Assembly: GCA_024628785.1 (NCBI GenBank)
Contig: CP102404.1
Span: forward strand, 806,001 to 870,000
Direction: 5' to 3'
From: Fusobacteria bacterium ZRK30
GTDB taxonomy: Bacteria; Fusobacteriota; Fusobacteriia; Fusobacteriales; Fusobacteriaceae
Length of the DNA: 64,000 bases
Positions 28,143 to 34,846 of the stretch are shown piece by piece. A program made the translations under genes and the position numbers. The notes beneath the pieces were generated by a model that saw only the letters and a program-made list of their open reading frames with translations, ran no database searches and was not told where the DNA came from. Each line of letters opens with the position of its first letter. Position 1 is the first letter of the stretch.

Positions 28143-28272
28143 CACTATTATAAATATAAAAATTAAAAATCGAATTGACTGCTCCAAATATAACATAGGG
28201 AACATCAGTTAAAAAAATAAGAAATTTATCCATGAAATTTATAGAATTATTGTTTATTGTTAAAAATTTCAT
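28129..28272 (-). CDS. pyrK-operon leader peptide (attenuation)
   Basis: A 47-residue ORF (48 if the adjacent ATG at 28275 is used) with GGAGG spaced 6 nt before the ATG at 28272. It starts M-K-F-L-T-I-N-N-N and contains L-T-D-V-P-Y-V-I-F-G-A-V followed by a U-rich codon tract (I-F-N-F-Y-I-Y-N). The TAA stop is the last three bases of the 5' arm of the attenuator, so a ribosome finishing the ORF would cover that arm and block the terminator. The peptide shares D-V-P-Y-x(3)-G-A-V and the I-N-F upstream with the carA leader peptide. By analogy with E. coli pyrBI, transcription should continue when UTP is low and RNA polymerase pauses (inference). It is too short for most gene finders. Confidence 0.85.
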   Translation of the reverse strand: MKFLTINNNSINFMDKFLIFLTDVPYVIFGAVNSIFNFYIYNSGNKN

Positions 28273-28305
28273 CATATTCCTCCCTCTCTTTTTTATCTTT
28301 TAGAG

Positions 28306-28334
28306 ATATTACCACAGCCATAATGAACTGTCAA
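28306..28334 (-). promoter_or_regulatory. promoter of the pyrK-D-F-C-E operon
   Basis: Minus-strand TTGACA (28334-28329), 17-bp spacer, TAATAT (28311-28306). Transcription should begin near 28299, leaving a leader RNA of about 200 nt up to the attenuator. Confidence 0.8.
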
Positions 28335-28343
28335 GGGATTTTT

Positions 28344-28721
28344 TTATTTTTTCCAGTGCCCATGAAGATTGCAATAAGCTCTAGCCTCTGCTTTTTCTCC
28401 ATAACACGCTTTAAAAGTAACTTTTGGTAGATCTCCTGGTTTTAAAAATTGAGTAGATACACATCCGTCCACTATTAATTCTATCCATTCAATATAATGA
28501 TCCTTGTCCATAGGATGAAGAGTCGACCCCACTTGAACCTCATAACCATCACTTAATTTAATAACTTTTGGTATATGCTTTTCTATAGCAGCATCTCTTG
28601 TATTTTCTACCTGTAAAACCATCTCTTTTCCACAACAGCTTAATACTCCAGCCCCTGTATGCATTATCTCTACAATATTACCACATATCTCACATTTAAA
28701 AACCTCTAATTTCTTAGTCAT
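28344..28721 (-). CDS. dfx: desulfoferrodoxin (2Fe superoxide reductase)
   Basis: Reduces superoxide to peroxide without making oxygen, a typical anaerobe defence. In the 125 residues the N-terminal rubredoxin-like centre I has C-E-I-C-G (about 10-14) and S-C-C-G (about 28-31). The catalytic centre II ligands are in E-K-H-I-P-K (about 48), H-P-M-D-K-D-H-Y-I-E-W (about 68-78) and C-N-L-H-G-H-W-K at the end. All metal ligands are present, so it is the full 2Fe type rather than neelaredoxin. It is monocistronic, and the pyrK promoter begins 10 bp after its stop. Confidence 0.95.
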   Translation of the reverse strand: MTKKLEVFKCEICGNIVEIMHTGAGVLSCCGKEMVLQVENTRDAAIEKHIPKVIKLSDGYEVQVGSTLHPMDKDHYIEWIELIVDGCVSTQFLKPGDLPKVTFKACYGEKAEARAYCNLHGHWKK

Positions 28722-28866
28722 TTTTTATCCCCCTGATTTTTTTTGTCTTCTTGCTCTAGTATACCCTATTTTCATACTTTTTTTAATTAAATTTTAACTT
28801 TTTTTTAAATCTGTATACTATCATCTATCTGCAGAGGAACTCTTAGGATATTTACTCTACATATGG

Positions 28867-28872
28867 TATAAT
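28867..28872 (+). promoter_or_regulatory. -10 element for the YchJ-like gene
   Basis: A perfect TATAAT, 38 bp before the ATG at 28910. The -35 region is weak. Confidence 0.4.
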
Positions 28873-28909
28873 TATAAGCGATTATGCATAATATTTAGGA
28901 GGAAAACAA

Positions 28910-29395
28910 ATGAAAAATTGCCCTTGTGGAAGAGAATTAAGTTATGAAGAATGTTGTAAGCCATATATATTAGGTGAAAAAACACCAATTACCGCAGAAG
29001 ATACAATGAGATCTAGATATACAGCCTATGTTGTAGGAGAGGTAGATTATGTCTATAATACACATAATCCTAAAACACGTGGAACCCTTAGTAAGGAAGA
29101 GATCAAACACTGGTCTGAATCTACAGAGTGGAATAAATTGGAGATCATTGAAACTGTAGATGGAGGAGCTGAAAATTCAGAAGGAATAGTTGAATTTAAA
29201 GGTTACTATTTAGAAGATGGGAAAACTTTATTTCACCATGAAAGATCTGTATTTAAAAAGATAGATGGAGCATGGATGTATGATTCAGCACTATCTACAC
29301 AAAAGACAATAAAAAAAGATGTTAAAATTGGTAGAAATGACCCATGTCCATGTGGATCAGGTAAAAAATATAAAAAATGCTGCGGGAAAAACTAG
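28910..29395 (+). CDS. YchJ-like SEC-C domain protein (UPF0225)
   Basis: A 161-residue cytosolic protein with a Cys cluster at each end: N-terminal [13 protein letters not shown] and C-terminal [15 protein letters not shown], the SEC-C zinc motif also found at the SecA tail. The middle carries M-R-S-R-Y-T-A-Y and the NTF2-like fold typical of YchJ. Its exact function is not established. Possible roles in zinc or iron handling or protein binding are inference. Strong AGGAGG ribosome site, own terminator. Confidence 0.88.
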   Translation: MKNCPCGRELSYEECCKPYILGEKTPITAEDTMRSRYTAYVVGEVDYVYNTHNPKTRGTLSKEEIKHWSESTEWNKLEIIETVDGGAENSEGIVEFKGYYLEDGKTLFHHERSVFKKIDGAWMYDSALSTQKTIKKDVKIGRNDPCPCGSGKKYKKCCGKN

Positions 29396-29399
29396 CAAT

Positions 29400-29430
29400 A
29401 AAAAAAGAGAGAATTTCTCTCTTTTTTTTT
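29400..29430 (+). terminator. intrinsic terminator
   Basis: AAAGAGAGA / TCTCTCTTT-type stem followed by nine or more T residues. Confidence 0.85.
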
Positions 29431-29520
29431 TATAGAAAAATAAATCTATATTTTCTTTTCCATAAGGATAGTATATATGATATACTCACTTAAAATGAAA
29501 ATTAAGGAGTTGTAGACATT

Positions 29521-29988
29521 ATGAATAGTAACCCCGTTAAAAGTTACACCTATCTTTTAAACTTAGCTAAAAATTTAACTGAAAATGAAGATGACTTTAT
29601 TGCCAACTGTGCCAATATTTCTTCCCTGATCTTTAATAACATCGAGGATCTGAACTGGGCAGGGTTTTATTTGTGGAAAAATGAAAAATTAATTTTAGGA
29701 CCTTTTCAAGGTCTTACAGCTACTACTAAAATTGAATTGGGAAAGGGAGTCTGCGGAAGTTCTGCCAAAGACAAAGTTACATATGTAGTCCCTGATGTAC
29801 ATAAATTTCCGGGTCATATAGCCTGTGACTTAGCATCTAATTCAGAGATTGTCATTCCACTGATAAAAGGTGATAGATTAATTGGGGTGTTGGATATAGA
29901 CAGTCCAAAATTGAATAGATTTTCTGAGGAAGACAAAGTTAATTTGGAACAATTAGTTATGATCTTAATAGCTAACAGCAATATATAA
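29521..29988 (+). CDS. msrC: free methionine-(R)-sulfoxide reductase, GAF-domain
   Basis: Repairs oxidised free methionine. The 155-residue single GAF domain has D-L-N-W-A-G-F-Y-L (about 42), G-P-F-Q-G near 60, and the catalytic region G-K-G-V-C-G-S-S (about 78) and F-P-G-H-I-A-C-D (about 101), ending in S-E-I-V-I-P-L and G-V-L-D-I-D-S. This Cys arrangement is specific to fRMsr (YebR) among GAF proteins. With desulfoferrodoxin nearby it forms a small oxidative-stress neighbourhood, though each gene has its own terminator. Confidence 0.92.
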   Translation: MNSNPVKSYTYLLNLAKNLTENEDDFIANCANISSLIFNNIEDLNWAGFYLWKNEKLILGPFQGLTATTKIELGKGVCGSSAKDKVTYVVPDVHKFPGHIACDLASNSEIVIPLIKGDRLIGVLDIDSPKLNRFSEEDKVNLEQLVMILIANSNI

Positions 29989-30000
29989 TATAAGAATAAA

Positions 30001-30027
30001 AAGTGGAACCTAAGGTTCCTTTTTTTA
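30001..30027 (+). terminator. intrinsic terminator of msrC
   Basis: Stem GGAACC / GGTTCC with a TAA loop followed by seven T residues. Confidence 0.85.
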
Positions 30028-30095
30028 TTCTAACTAGGAAATTTTTAATTTTTTAGTAAATTTTATTTACTAAGAAAAATAAAAGGAGGATAAAA

Positions 30096-32315
30096 ATGAA
30101 TAAATATATAATTTTTTTGATTATATTTTTTTTAGGAACTAATCTTTATTCAAAATCTGAAATTGATCTATCTAAAATCTCTCTTTCAGAAAAGGAGATG
30201 ACTTTTTTAAAGAAAATAGAAGATAAAAAAATAGACGTATTTGTAGAAAATTCTGATAATTTTTTATTTTTTTACGACCTTGAAAAAAATCAAAGGGGAC
30301 TCTACCCTAAAATCATCCAAGAGATGAATAATATTTTTAATCTTAACTTAAATATAATTCCAAAAGAGATCTTTGAGTTGTCTAAACTCAAAGAAAGAGG
30401 AGATGGAGCAATAATTTTTGATATGCTTGAAAAAAAAGATCTCCACAATTATTATGTTTTTTCTAAATCTATCTATAATTTTAATACAGCAGTTATAGGA
30501 CAGCAGGAGATAAAAAAAATCTTGGATTTAAAAGATAAAAAAATTATTTTTTTAAAAGGGGATAAATTATATGATGATTTTATAGAAAAATACGGTTATT
30601 TAAATATAACTCCTATTTTTGTAAAAGACAGAAAACAAGCGTTTAAAAAATTAAATCAGAATGAGTCATTGTTATATATAGGTGAAATAGAAAAAAACAG
30701 TAATTTTATCGGCTTAAACAATACTGTTAAACTGAGTATCTTATTGACTGATATTAATTCTGATCTCAAATTTGCCATAAAAAAAGAATACAGCCCCTTG
30801 AAAGATATTTTTAATAAACTTATTGATCTTTATAGTGATGAGGATAGATCACAACTTATAGGGAAGTACCTCCTACAGTATAAAAAAAATAGTATCTATT
30901 TTGATTCTGAGGAGAAGGAATTTTTAAGCCGTCTTTCAAAATTACAGTTAGTTCTTTTAAAAGATGATAATTATTACCCTTACTATTCCAGAGATTCCAA
31001 AGGGAATTTAAAGGGGCTTTCAATTGACTATATAAGTTCTATAAAGAACATACTAAATGAAAATATAGATATAGAATACATAGTTAAGGAAGATAAGATT
31101 TATGAAGACTCCCATACTGACAAAGATTTTATTCTCCCCCTTTTAATTAGAACTCCTGAACGGGAAAAAAAATTTTTATTTCCGGAACCATATTACTCCT
31201 TTAACTTAAGCGTTTATAACCGGCAATCAGGTGGATTTATAGATGATATTTCAGACTTAGAAAACAGCACTATAGCAGTAATCAAGGGAGCATACTATAT
31301 CAGTTACTTAAAAGGTCATCTAAATAATGCCACCTATATAGACACTCCTTCCCTGACCCAATCCCTCAAGCTCTTGAGGGAAGGTAAAGTTGACTTCTTG
31401 GTAGGAGATATGAAAACTATTGAAAATCACCTTGCAGGTATCAAAATAAACGATATAAAAATTGCTGGAGTTACCGATAAAGTATACGATGTTTCTTTTG
31501 CTGTAAGCAAAGACAATCCCCAGCTTTATAATGTTTTAAATAAGGTATTCTCTAAGCTTCATATAGAAAATAAATTTTTGATGAGAAAATGGAATGCTAA
31601 CTATAGTAGTTTTACCAGTGATTATAAGGTTTCTATATTTATATTAGTTATTTCCCTAGGGATATTGAGTATTACCCTTGTTTCCTATAGGAATGTTAAA
31701 AATAGAAAGATAGCTCTGCAAAAAATCACCCTATCCCTTGTTACTACTCTTGAAAATGCTAATTACTATAATGATGAAGATACTGGCAACCATATAAGAA
31801 GGGTCAATGAATATTCAAGATTAATTGCAGAAAAACTCCGGTGTCACAAAAACTTTATTAAAGATATTGGTTTCTATGCCTCCCTCCATGATATAGGGAA
31901 AATAGGAGTTCATGATGGTATTTTAAAGAAAAAAGATAAATTATCTGAAGAAGAATTTAAATCTATGAAGGAACATGTAAAAATAGGATACAACCTTATA
32001 AAAGATGCTAACCTCCCATCTATGGTAGAGAATATAGCACTTTATCACCATGAAAAATGGAATGGTATGGGTTATTTAGAGGGGTTAAAGGGTAAAGAAA
32101 TTCCTTTAGAGGCAAGAATCGTTGCTCTTTCTGATGTCTATGATGCACTACGACAAAAAAGATCCTATAAAGACGGGTTTACCCACGAAAAATCTATGAA
32201 AATCATTTCAAAGGAAAGCGGAAAACATTTTGATCCTGAAATTGTAAACATATTTATAAAACATAATGATAAATTTAATTTGATTTTTGAATCCAACAGG
32301 GAACAAATAAAATAA
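30096..32315 (+). CDS. sensor HD-GYP phosphodiesterase with two periplasmic solute-binding domains
   Basis: A 739-residue membrane signalling protein. A signal segment (residues 1-19) is followed by two successive type 3 solute-binding-like domains (about 25-260 and 270-490), a transmembrane helix (about 508-528) and a cytoplasmic HD-GYP domain (about 540-735). The HD metal residues are in L-H-D-I-G-K-I-G-V (about 596), with G-N-H-I-R-R-V and H-H-E-K-W-N-G-M-G-Y also present. The GYP triad itself reads G-Y-L, so the last residue deviates. It probably degrades c-di-GMP in response to a bound periplasmic small molecule (inference). The first binding domain is more divergent. Confidence 0.88.
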   Translation: MNKYIIFLIIFFLGTNLYSKSEIDLSKISLSEKEMTFLKKIEDKKIDVFVENSDNFLFFYDLEKNQRGLYPKIIQEMNNIFNLNLNIIPKEIFELSKLKERGDGAIIFDMLEKKDLHNYYVFSKSIYNFNTAVIGQQEIKKILDLKDKKIIFLKGDKLYDDFIEKYGYLNITPIFVKDRKQAFKKLNQNESLLYIGEIEKNSNFIGLNNTVKLSILLTDINSDLKFAIKKEYSPLKDIFNKLIDLYSDEDRSQLIGKYLLQYKKNSIYFDSEEKEFLSRLSKLQLVLLKDDNYYPYYSRDSKGNLKGLSIDYISSIKNILNENIDIEYIVKEDKIYEDSHTDKDFILPLLIRTPEREKKFLFPEPYYSFNLSVYNRQSGGFIDDISDLENSTIAVIKGAYYISYLKGHLNNATYIDTPSLTQSLKLLREGKVDFLVGDMKTIENHLAGIKINDIKIAGVTDKVYDVSFAVSKDNPQLYNVLNKVFSKLHIENKFLMRKWNANYSSFTSDYKVSIFILVISLGILSITLVSYRNVKNRKIALQKITLSLVTTLENANYYNDEDTGNHIRRVNEYSRLIAEKLRCHKNFIKDIGFYASLHDIGKIGVHDGILKKKDKLSEEEFKSMKEHVKIGYNLIKDANLPSMVENIALYHHEKWNGMGYLEGLKGKEIPLEARIVALSDVYDALRQKRSYKDGFTHEKSMKIISKESGKHFDPEIVNIFIKHNDKFNLIFESNREQIK

Positions 32316-32316
32316 A

Positions 32317-32345
32317 GAGGACGACCCATAAGGGTTGTCCTCTCT
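32317..32345 (+). terminator. terminator between convergent genes
   Basis: Stem GAGGACGACCC / GGGTTGTCCTC (one G-U pair) with loop ATAA and a TC-rich tail. Confidence 0.75.
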
Positions 32346-32352
32346 CTTTTTA

Positions 32353-33333
32353 CTATAATCTCATTTTATTTTTAAAACTATCTATTATGCTTCCTAACCC
32401 AAGTAAGATTAAGAATAATTTTATCAGCCATCCTACAAATGGTAAATTTATTAAAATTGTTATGACAAAACTAGATAGTAGAAGTTTGAAAAAATTTATC
32501 TCGTCAAAATATTTAGCAGCTATTATTAGATTGGCTATAGGAACAGCCAAGAACATCAAGATAAAATAGAATAATATCAATAAGACTCCTACAGGAAATC
32601 CTAAAATTGTGATAAAGAGCAATAGTACAGCTGCAGGAATAAGTACCAAAGCTGCAAACCCATTGAATAAAATTAAACTTTTATTATTTAAATATCTCTC
32701 CAGTCTTTCTCTTCCTAACTCTTTTTTTAGTTTAAAAATTATATAGGTGAGTATAAATAAATAAAATACTGAAAACAATTTAAATGGTAGAAAAGTAAAG
32801 TGTCTTTCATAGGAGTAACTTTTATCTGTTTTTTTTACAAGTTCTCCCATGACTCGTCCTTCTACTACTGGCAGTTGATCCTTATAGTAGATATTTCCTT
32901 TAACGACTGCCCCCTTAGATATCAAAAGCCTTCCATCTATCTCAATATCACCATTTATAACTGCCCCATCTGAGACAACAGCGTTTTCAACAACCATCCT
33001 GACATCTCCACCTACAGGGGCATTTATATATAAATTTTTAGCCATTATATTTAAATCGTCTTCTATTAACCCATTTATTTTAATATCTTTTCCCGCTAAA
33101 TAAACCTCTTTCGATCTGCTGTTTATTGTAATTCTTTCCCCGGCAATAATTACACGTTTAGAGAAATTTCTGTCTATAACTACTTCTCTGCCTGCGACAA
33201 CTAAATCACCTTCATCTACATCATCTACAACTACATTTTCTCCAATTGCAAACTTTCCAAAAATATTTTCTGACTCTGAAAAACTGAAAACTGAAATTAA
33301 GGTTATGAACAATAAAATACATATTTTCTTCAT
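32353..33333 (-). CDS. bactofilin-like polymer-forming membrane protein
   Basis: A 326-residue protein. A signal peptide (residues 1-20) leads into a beta-rich region (about 25-165) of short repeated strands such as G-D-L-V-V-A-G-R-E-V-V-I, L-A-G-K-D-I-K-I-N-G and G-D-I-E-I-D-G-R-L-L-I, as in bactofilin-type beta-helices. A C-terminal half with about four membrane helices (about 185-320) follows. An exported bactofilin-like domain anchored by a polytopic segment is a known but uncharacterised architecture. Function is unknown, perhaps envelope scaffolding. It is monocistronic and convergent with the HD-GYP gene. Confidence 0.75.
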   Translation of the reverse strand: MKKICILLFITLISVFSFSESENIFGKFAIGENVVVDDVDEGDLVVAGREVVIDRNFSKRVIIAGERITINSRSKEVYLAGKDIKINGLIEDDLNIMAKNLYINAPVGGDVRMVVENAVVSDGAVINGDIEIDGRLLISKGAVVKGNIYYKDQLPVVEGRVMGELVKKTDKSYSYERHFTFLPFKLFSVFYLFILTYIIFKLKKELGRERLERYLNNKSLILFNGFAALVLIPAAVLLLFITILGFPVGVLLILFYFILMFLAVPIANLIIAAKYFDEINFFKLLLSSFVITILINLPFVGWLIKLFLILLGLGSIIDSFKNKMRL

Positions 33334-33418
33334 ACTTCCTCCCCCTTTCTCTTTTTTATTTATATAATAGGCTATATATTATGTTACACCAATATTCAAC
33401 GGAATTCAAAAATAAATA

Positions 33419-33447
33419 TTGACACATCCAATTATTTTTGATATTCT
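33419..33447 (+). promoter_or_regulatory. promoter of the carA-carB-pyrB operon
   Basis: TTGACA (33419-33424), 17-bp spacer, TATTCT (33442-33447), ending 31 bp before the leader ORF. It has the same -35 and spacing as the pyrK promoter. Confidence 0.75.
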
Positions 33448-33477
33448 GATATAAGAAAATTTTAGGAGGTGTTAAAT

Positions 33478-33636
33478 TTGAAAAATAAAAGACCGTTAGT
33501 AGTACCAATTAATTTTAACAATATATTTCAATTTAACAAATCTTTATTTTTGAAAGATGTTCCCTATATAGCATATGGAGCTGTATCTTTGTTTTTAAAT
33601 TTTAATAATAATTTTATTCTAAAGAATAATGACTAA
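33478..33636 (+). CDS. carA-operon leader peptide (attenuation)
   Basis: A 52-residue ORF starting at TTG, with AGGAGGTG (33464-33471) at ideal spacing. It begins M-K-N-K-R-P-L-V-V-P-I-N-F and contains F-L-K-D-V-P-Y-I-A-Y-G-A-V, then a U-rich run of codons (L-F-L-N-F-N-N-N-F). The TAA stop is the last three bases of the attenuator 5' arm (33634-33636), exactly as in the pyrK leader. Both leaders share D-V-P-Y-x(3)-G-A-V, an upstream I-N-F, the same GAATAA…ACTAA arm and similar length. Regulation by coupling of translation to polymerase pausing is inferred from the architecture. Alternatively the peptide may stall its own ribosome. Confidence 0.85.
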   Translation: MKNKRPLVVPINFNNIFQFNKSLFLKDVPYIAYGAVSLFLNFNNNFILKNND

Positions 33637-33665
33637 TCTATTTTAGTTATTATTCTTTTTTTTTT
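33622..33665 (+). terminator. attenuator terminator in the carA leader
   Basis: Stem GAATAATGACTAA / TTAGTTATTATTC (13 bp, one G-U pair), loop TCTATT, then ten T residues. It precedes carA by about 30 nt and its 5' arm holds the final codons and stop of the leader ORF. Confidence 0.9.
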
Positions 33666-33696
33666 AGCATAAACTTATGAAAACCTAGGAGGCGTT

Positions 33697-34758
33697 ATGA
33701 AGGCAAAACTGATATTAGAAAATGGAATGGTATTTGAAGGAAAAACTTTTGGTTACACAGAGGAAGCTGTAGGAGAGTTAGTGTTTAATACATCTATGAC
33801 AGGGTACCAAGAAGTTCTTACTGATCCGTCTTATTATGGGCAAATAGTTGTAATGACTTATCCAATGATAGGAAACTACGGTCTTAACCTAGATGACTTA
33901 GAGAGTAATGGTGCAAAGGTAAGAGGGTTTGTAATAAAAGAACCTGCTAAATTACCAAATAACTTTAGATGTGAGATGACCTTGGATGGTTATCTAAAGC
34001 AACATAAGATAATGGGATTTAAAGGTATAGATACAAGACATCTAACTAAGATCATAAGAGATAACGGCTCTATGAAAGCTATCATCACCGTAGATGAGCT
34101 TACACAAAAAGAAATTAAAAATACAATGAATGATTTTTCAAATATAGATGCAGTAAGTACAGTAAGTACAAAAGAGATCTATGAAGCTCCCTGTGGTGCT
34201 GAAAAAGTAAATAAAAAAATCGGAATGATTGATTTTGGTATAAAACAAAATATCATCAGATCATTTCACAAGAGAAACTGTGACTTAACTATATTTCCAT
34301 GGAATACAACTGCTGAGGAGATATTATCCTATGACCTAGATGGTGTATTTTTATCTAATGGGCCTGGAGATCCCGCTGATCTAACAGATGTAATAAATGA
34401 AATAAAGAAAATGATTGGAAAAACTCCTATAATCGGAATATGTTTAGGACACCAACTGCTGGCTTGGGCATTGGGAGGATCAACTAATAAATTAAAGTTT
34501 GGTCATAGAGGAGCTAACCATCCGGTAAAAGATTTGGAAAAAAATAAGATATTTATCACATCTCAAAACCATGGGTATGTAGTAGATAAAATGCCAGAAG
34601 GTGTGGAGATCACTCAAATAAACTTAAATGATAACTCAGTAGAGGGAATGAAAGATTACAAGAATAAGATAGCATCAGTACAATACCATCCAGAAGCAGC
34701 ACCAGGACCGGAAGATTCTCAATATGTATTCGATGATTTCATTAAGATGTTGGGATAG
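33697..34758 (+). CDS. carA: carbamoyl-phosphate synthase small (glutaminase) subunit
   Basis: Releases ammonia from glutamine for the large subunit. Of its 353 residues the N-terminal half is the CarA-specific domain (M-T-G-Y-Q-E-V-L-T-D-P-S-Y near residue 36). The C-terminal half is a class I amidotransferase with the nucleophile in G-I-C-L-G-H-Q-L-L (about 249) and the catalytic His-Glu in Y-H-P-E-A (about 331). The start has CTAGGAGG upstream. It is first structural gene of the carA-carB-pyrB operon, behind the leader attenuator. Confidence 0.96.
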   Translation: MKAKLILENGMVFEGKTFGYTEEAVGELVFNTSMTGYQEVLTDPSYYGQIVVMTYPMIGNYGLNLDDLESNGAKVRGFVIKEPAKLPNNFRCEMTLDGYLKQHKIMGFKGIDTRHLTKIIRDNGSMKAIITVDELTQKEIKNTMNDFSNIDAVSTVSTKEIYEAPCGAEKVNKKIGMIDFGIKQNIIRSFHKRNCDLTIFPWNTTAEEILSYDLDGVFLSNGPGDPADLTDVINEIKKMIGKTPIIGICLGHQLLAWALGGSTNKLKFGHRGANHPVKDLEKNKIFITSQNHGYVVDKMPEGVEITQINLNDNSVEGMKDYKNKIASVQYHPEAAPGPEDSQYVFDDFIKMLG

Positions 34759-34846
34759 AGCAGATAATTAATGGTTATATAAAAGAAAGACAATATACTA
34801 GAAAAAAATTAGTAATTACTAATTTAAATATATGGAGGTTAACTCA

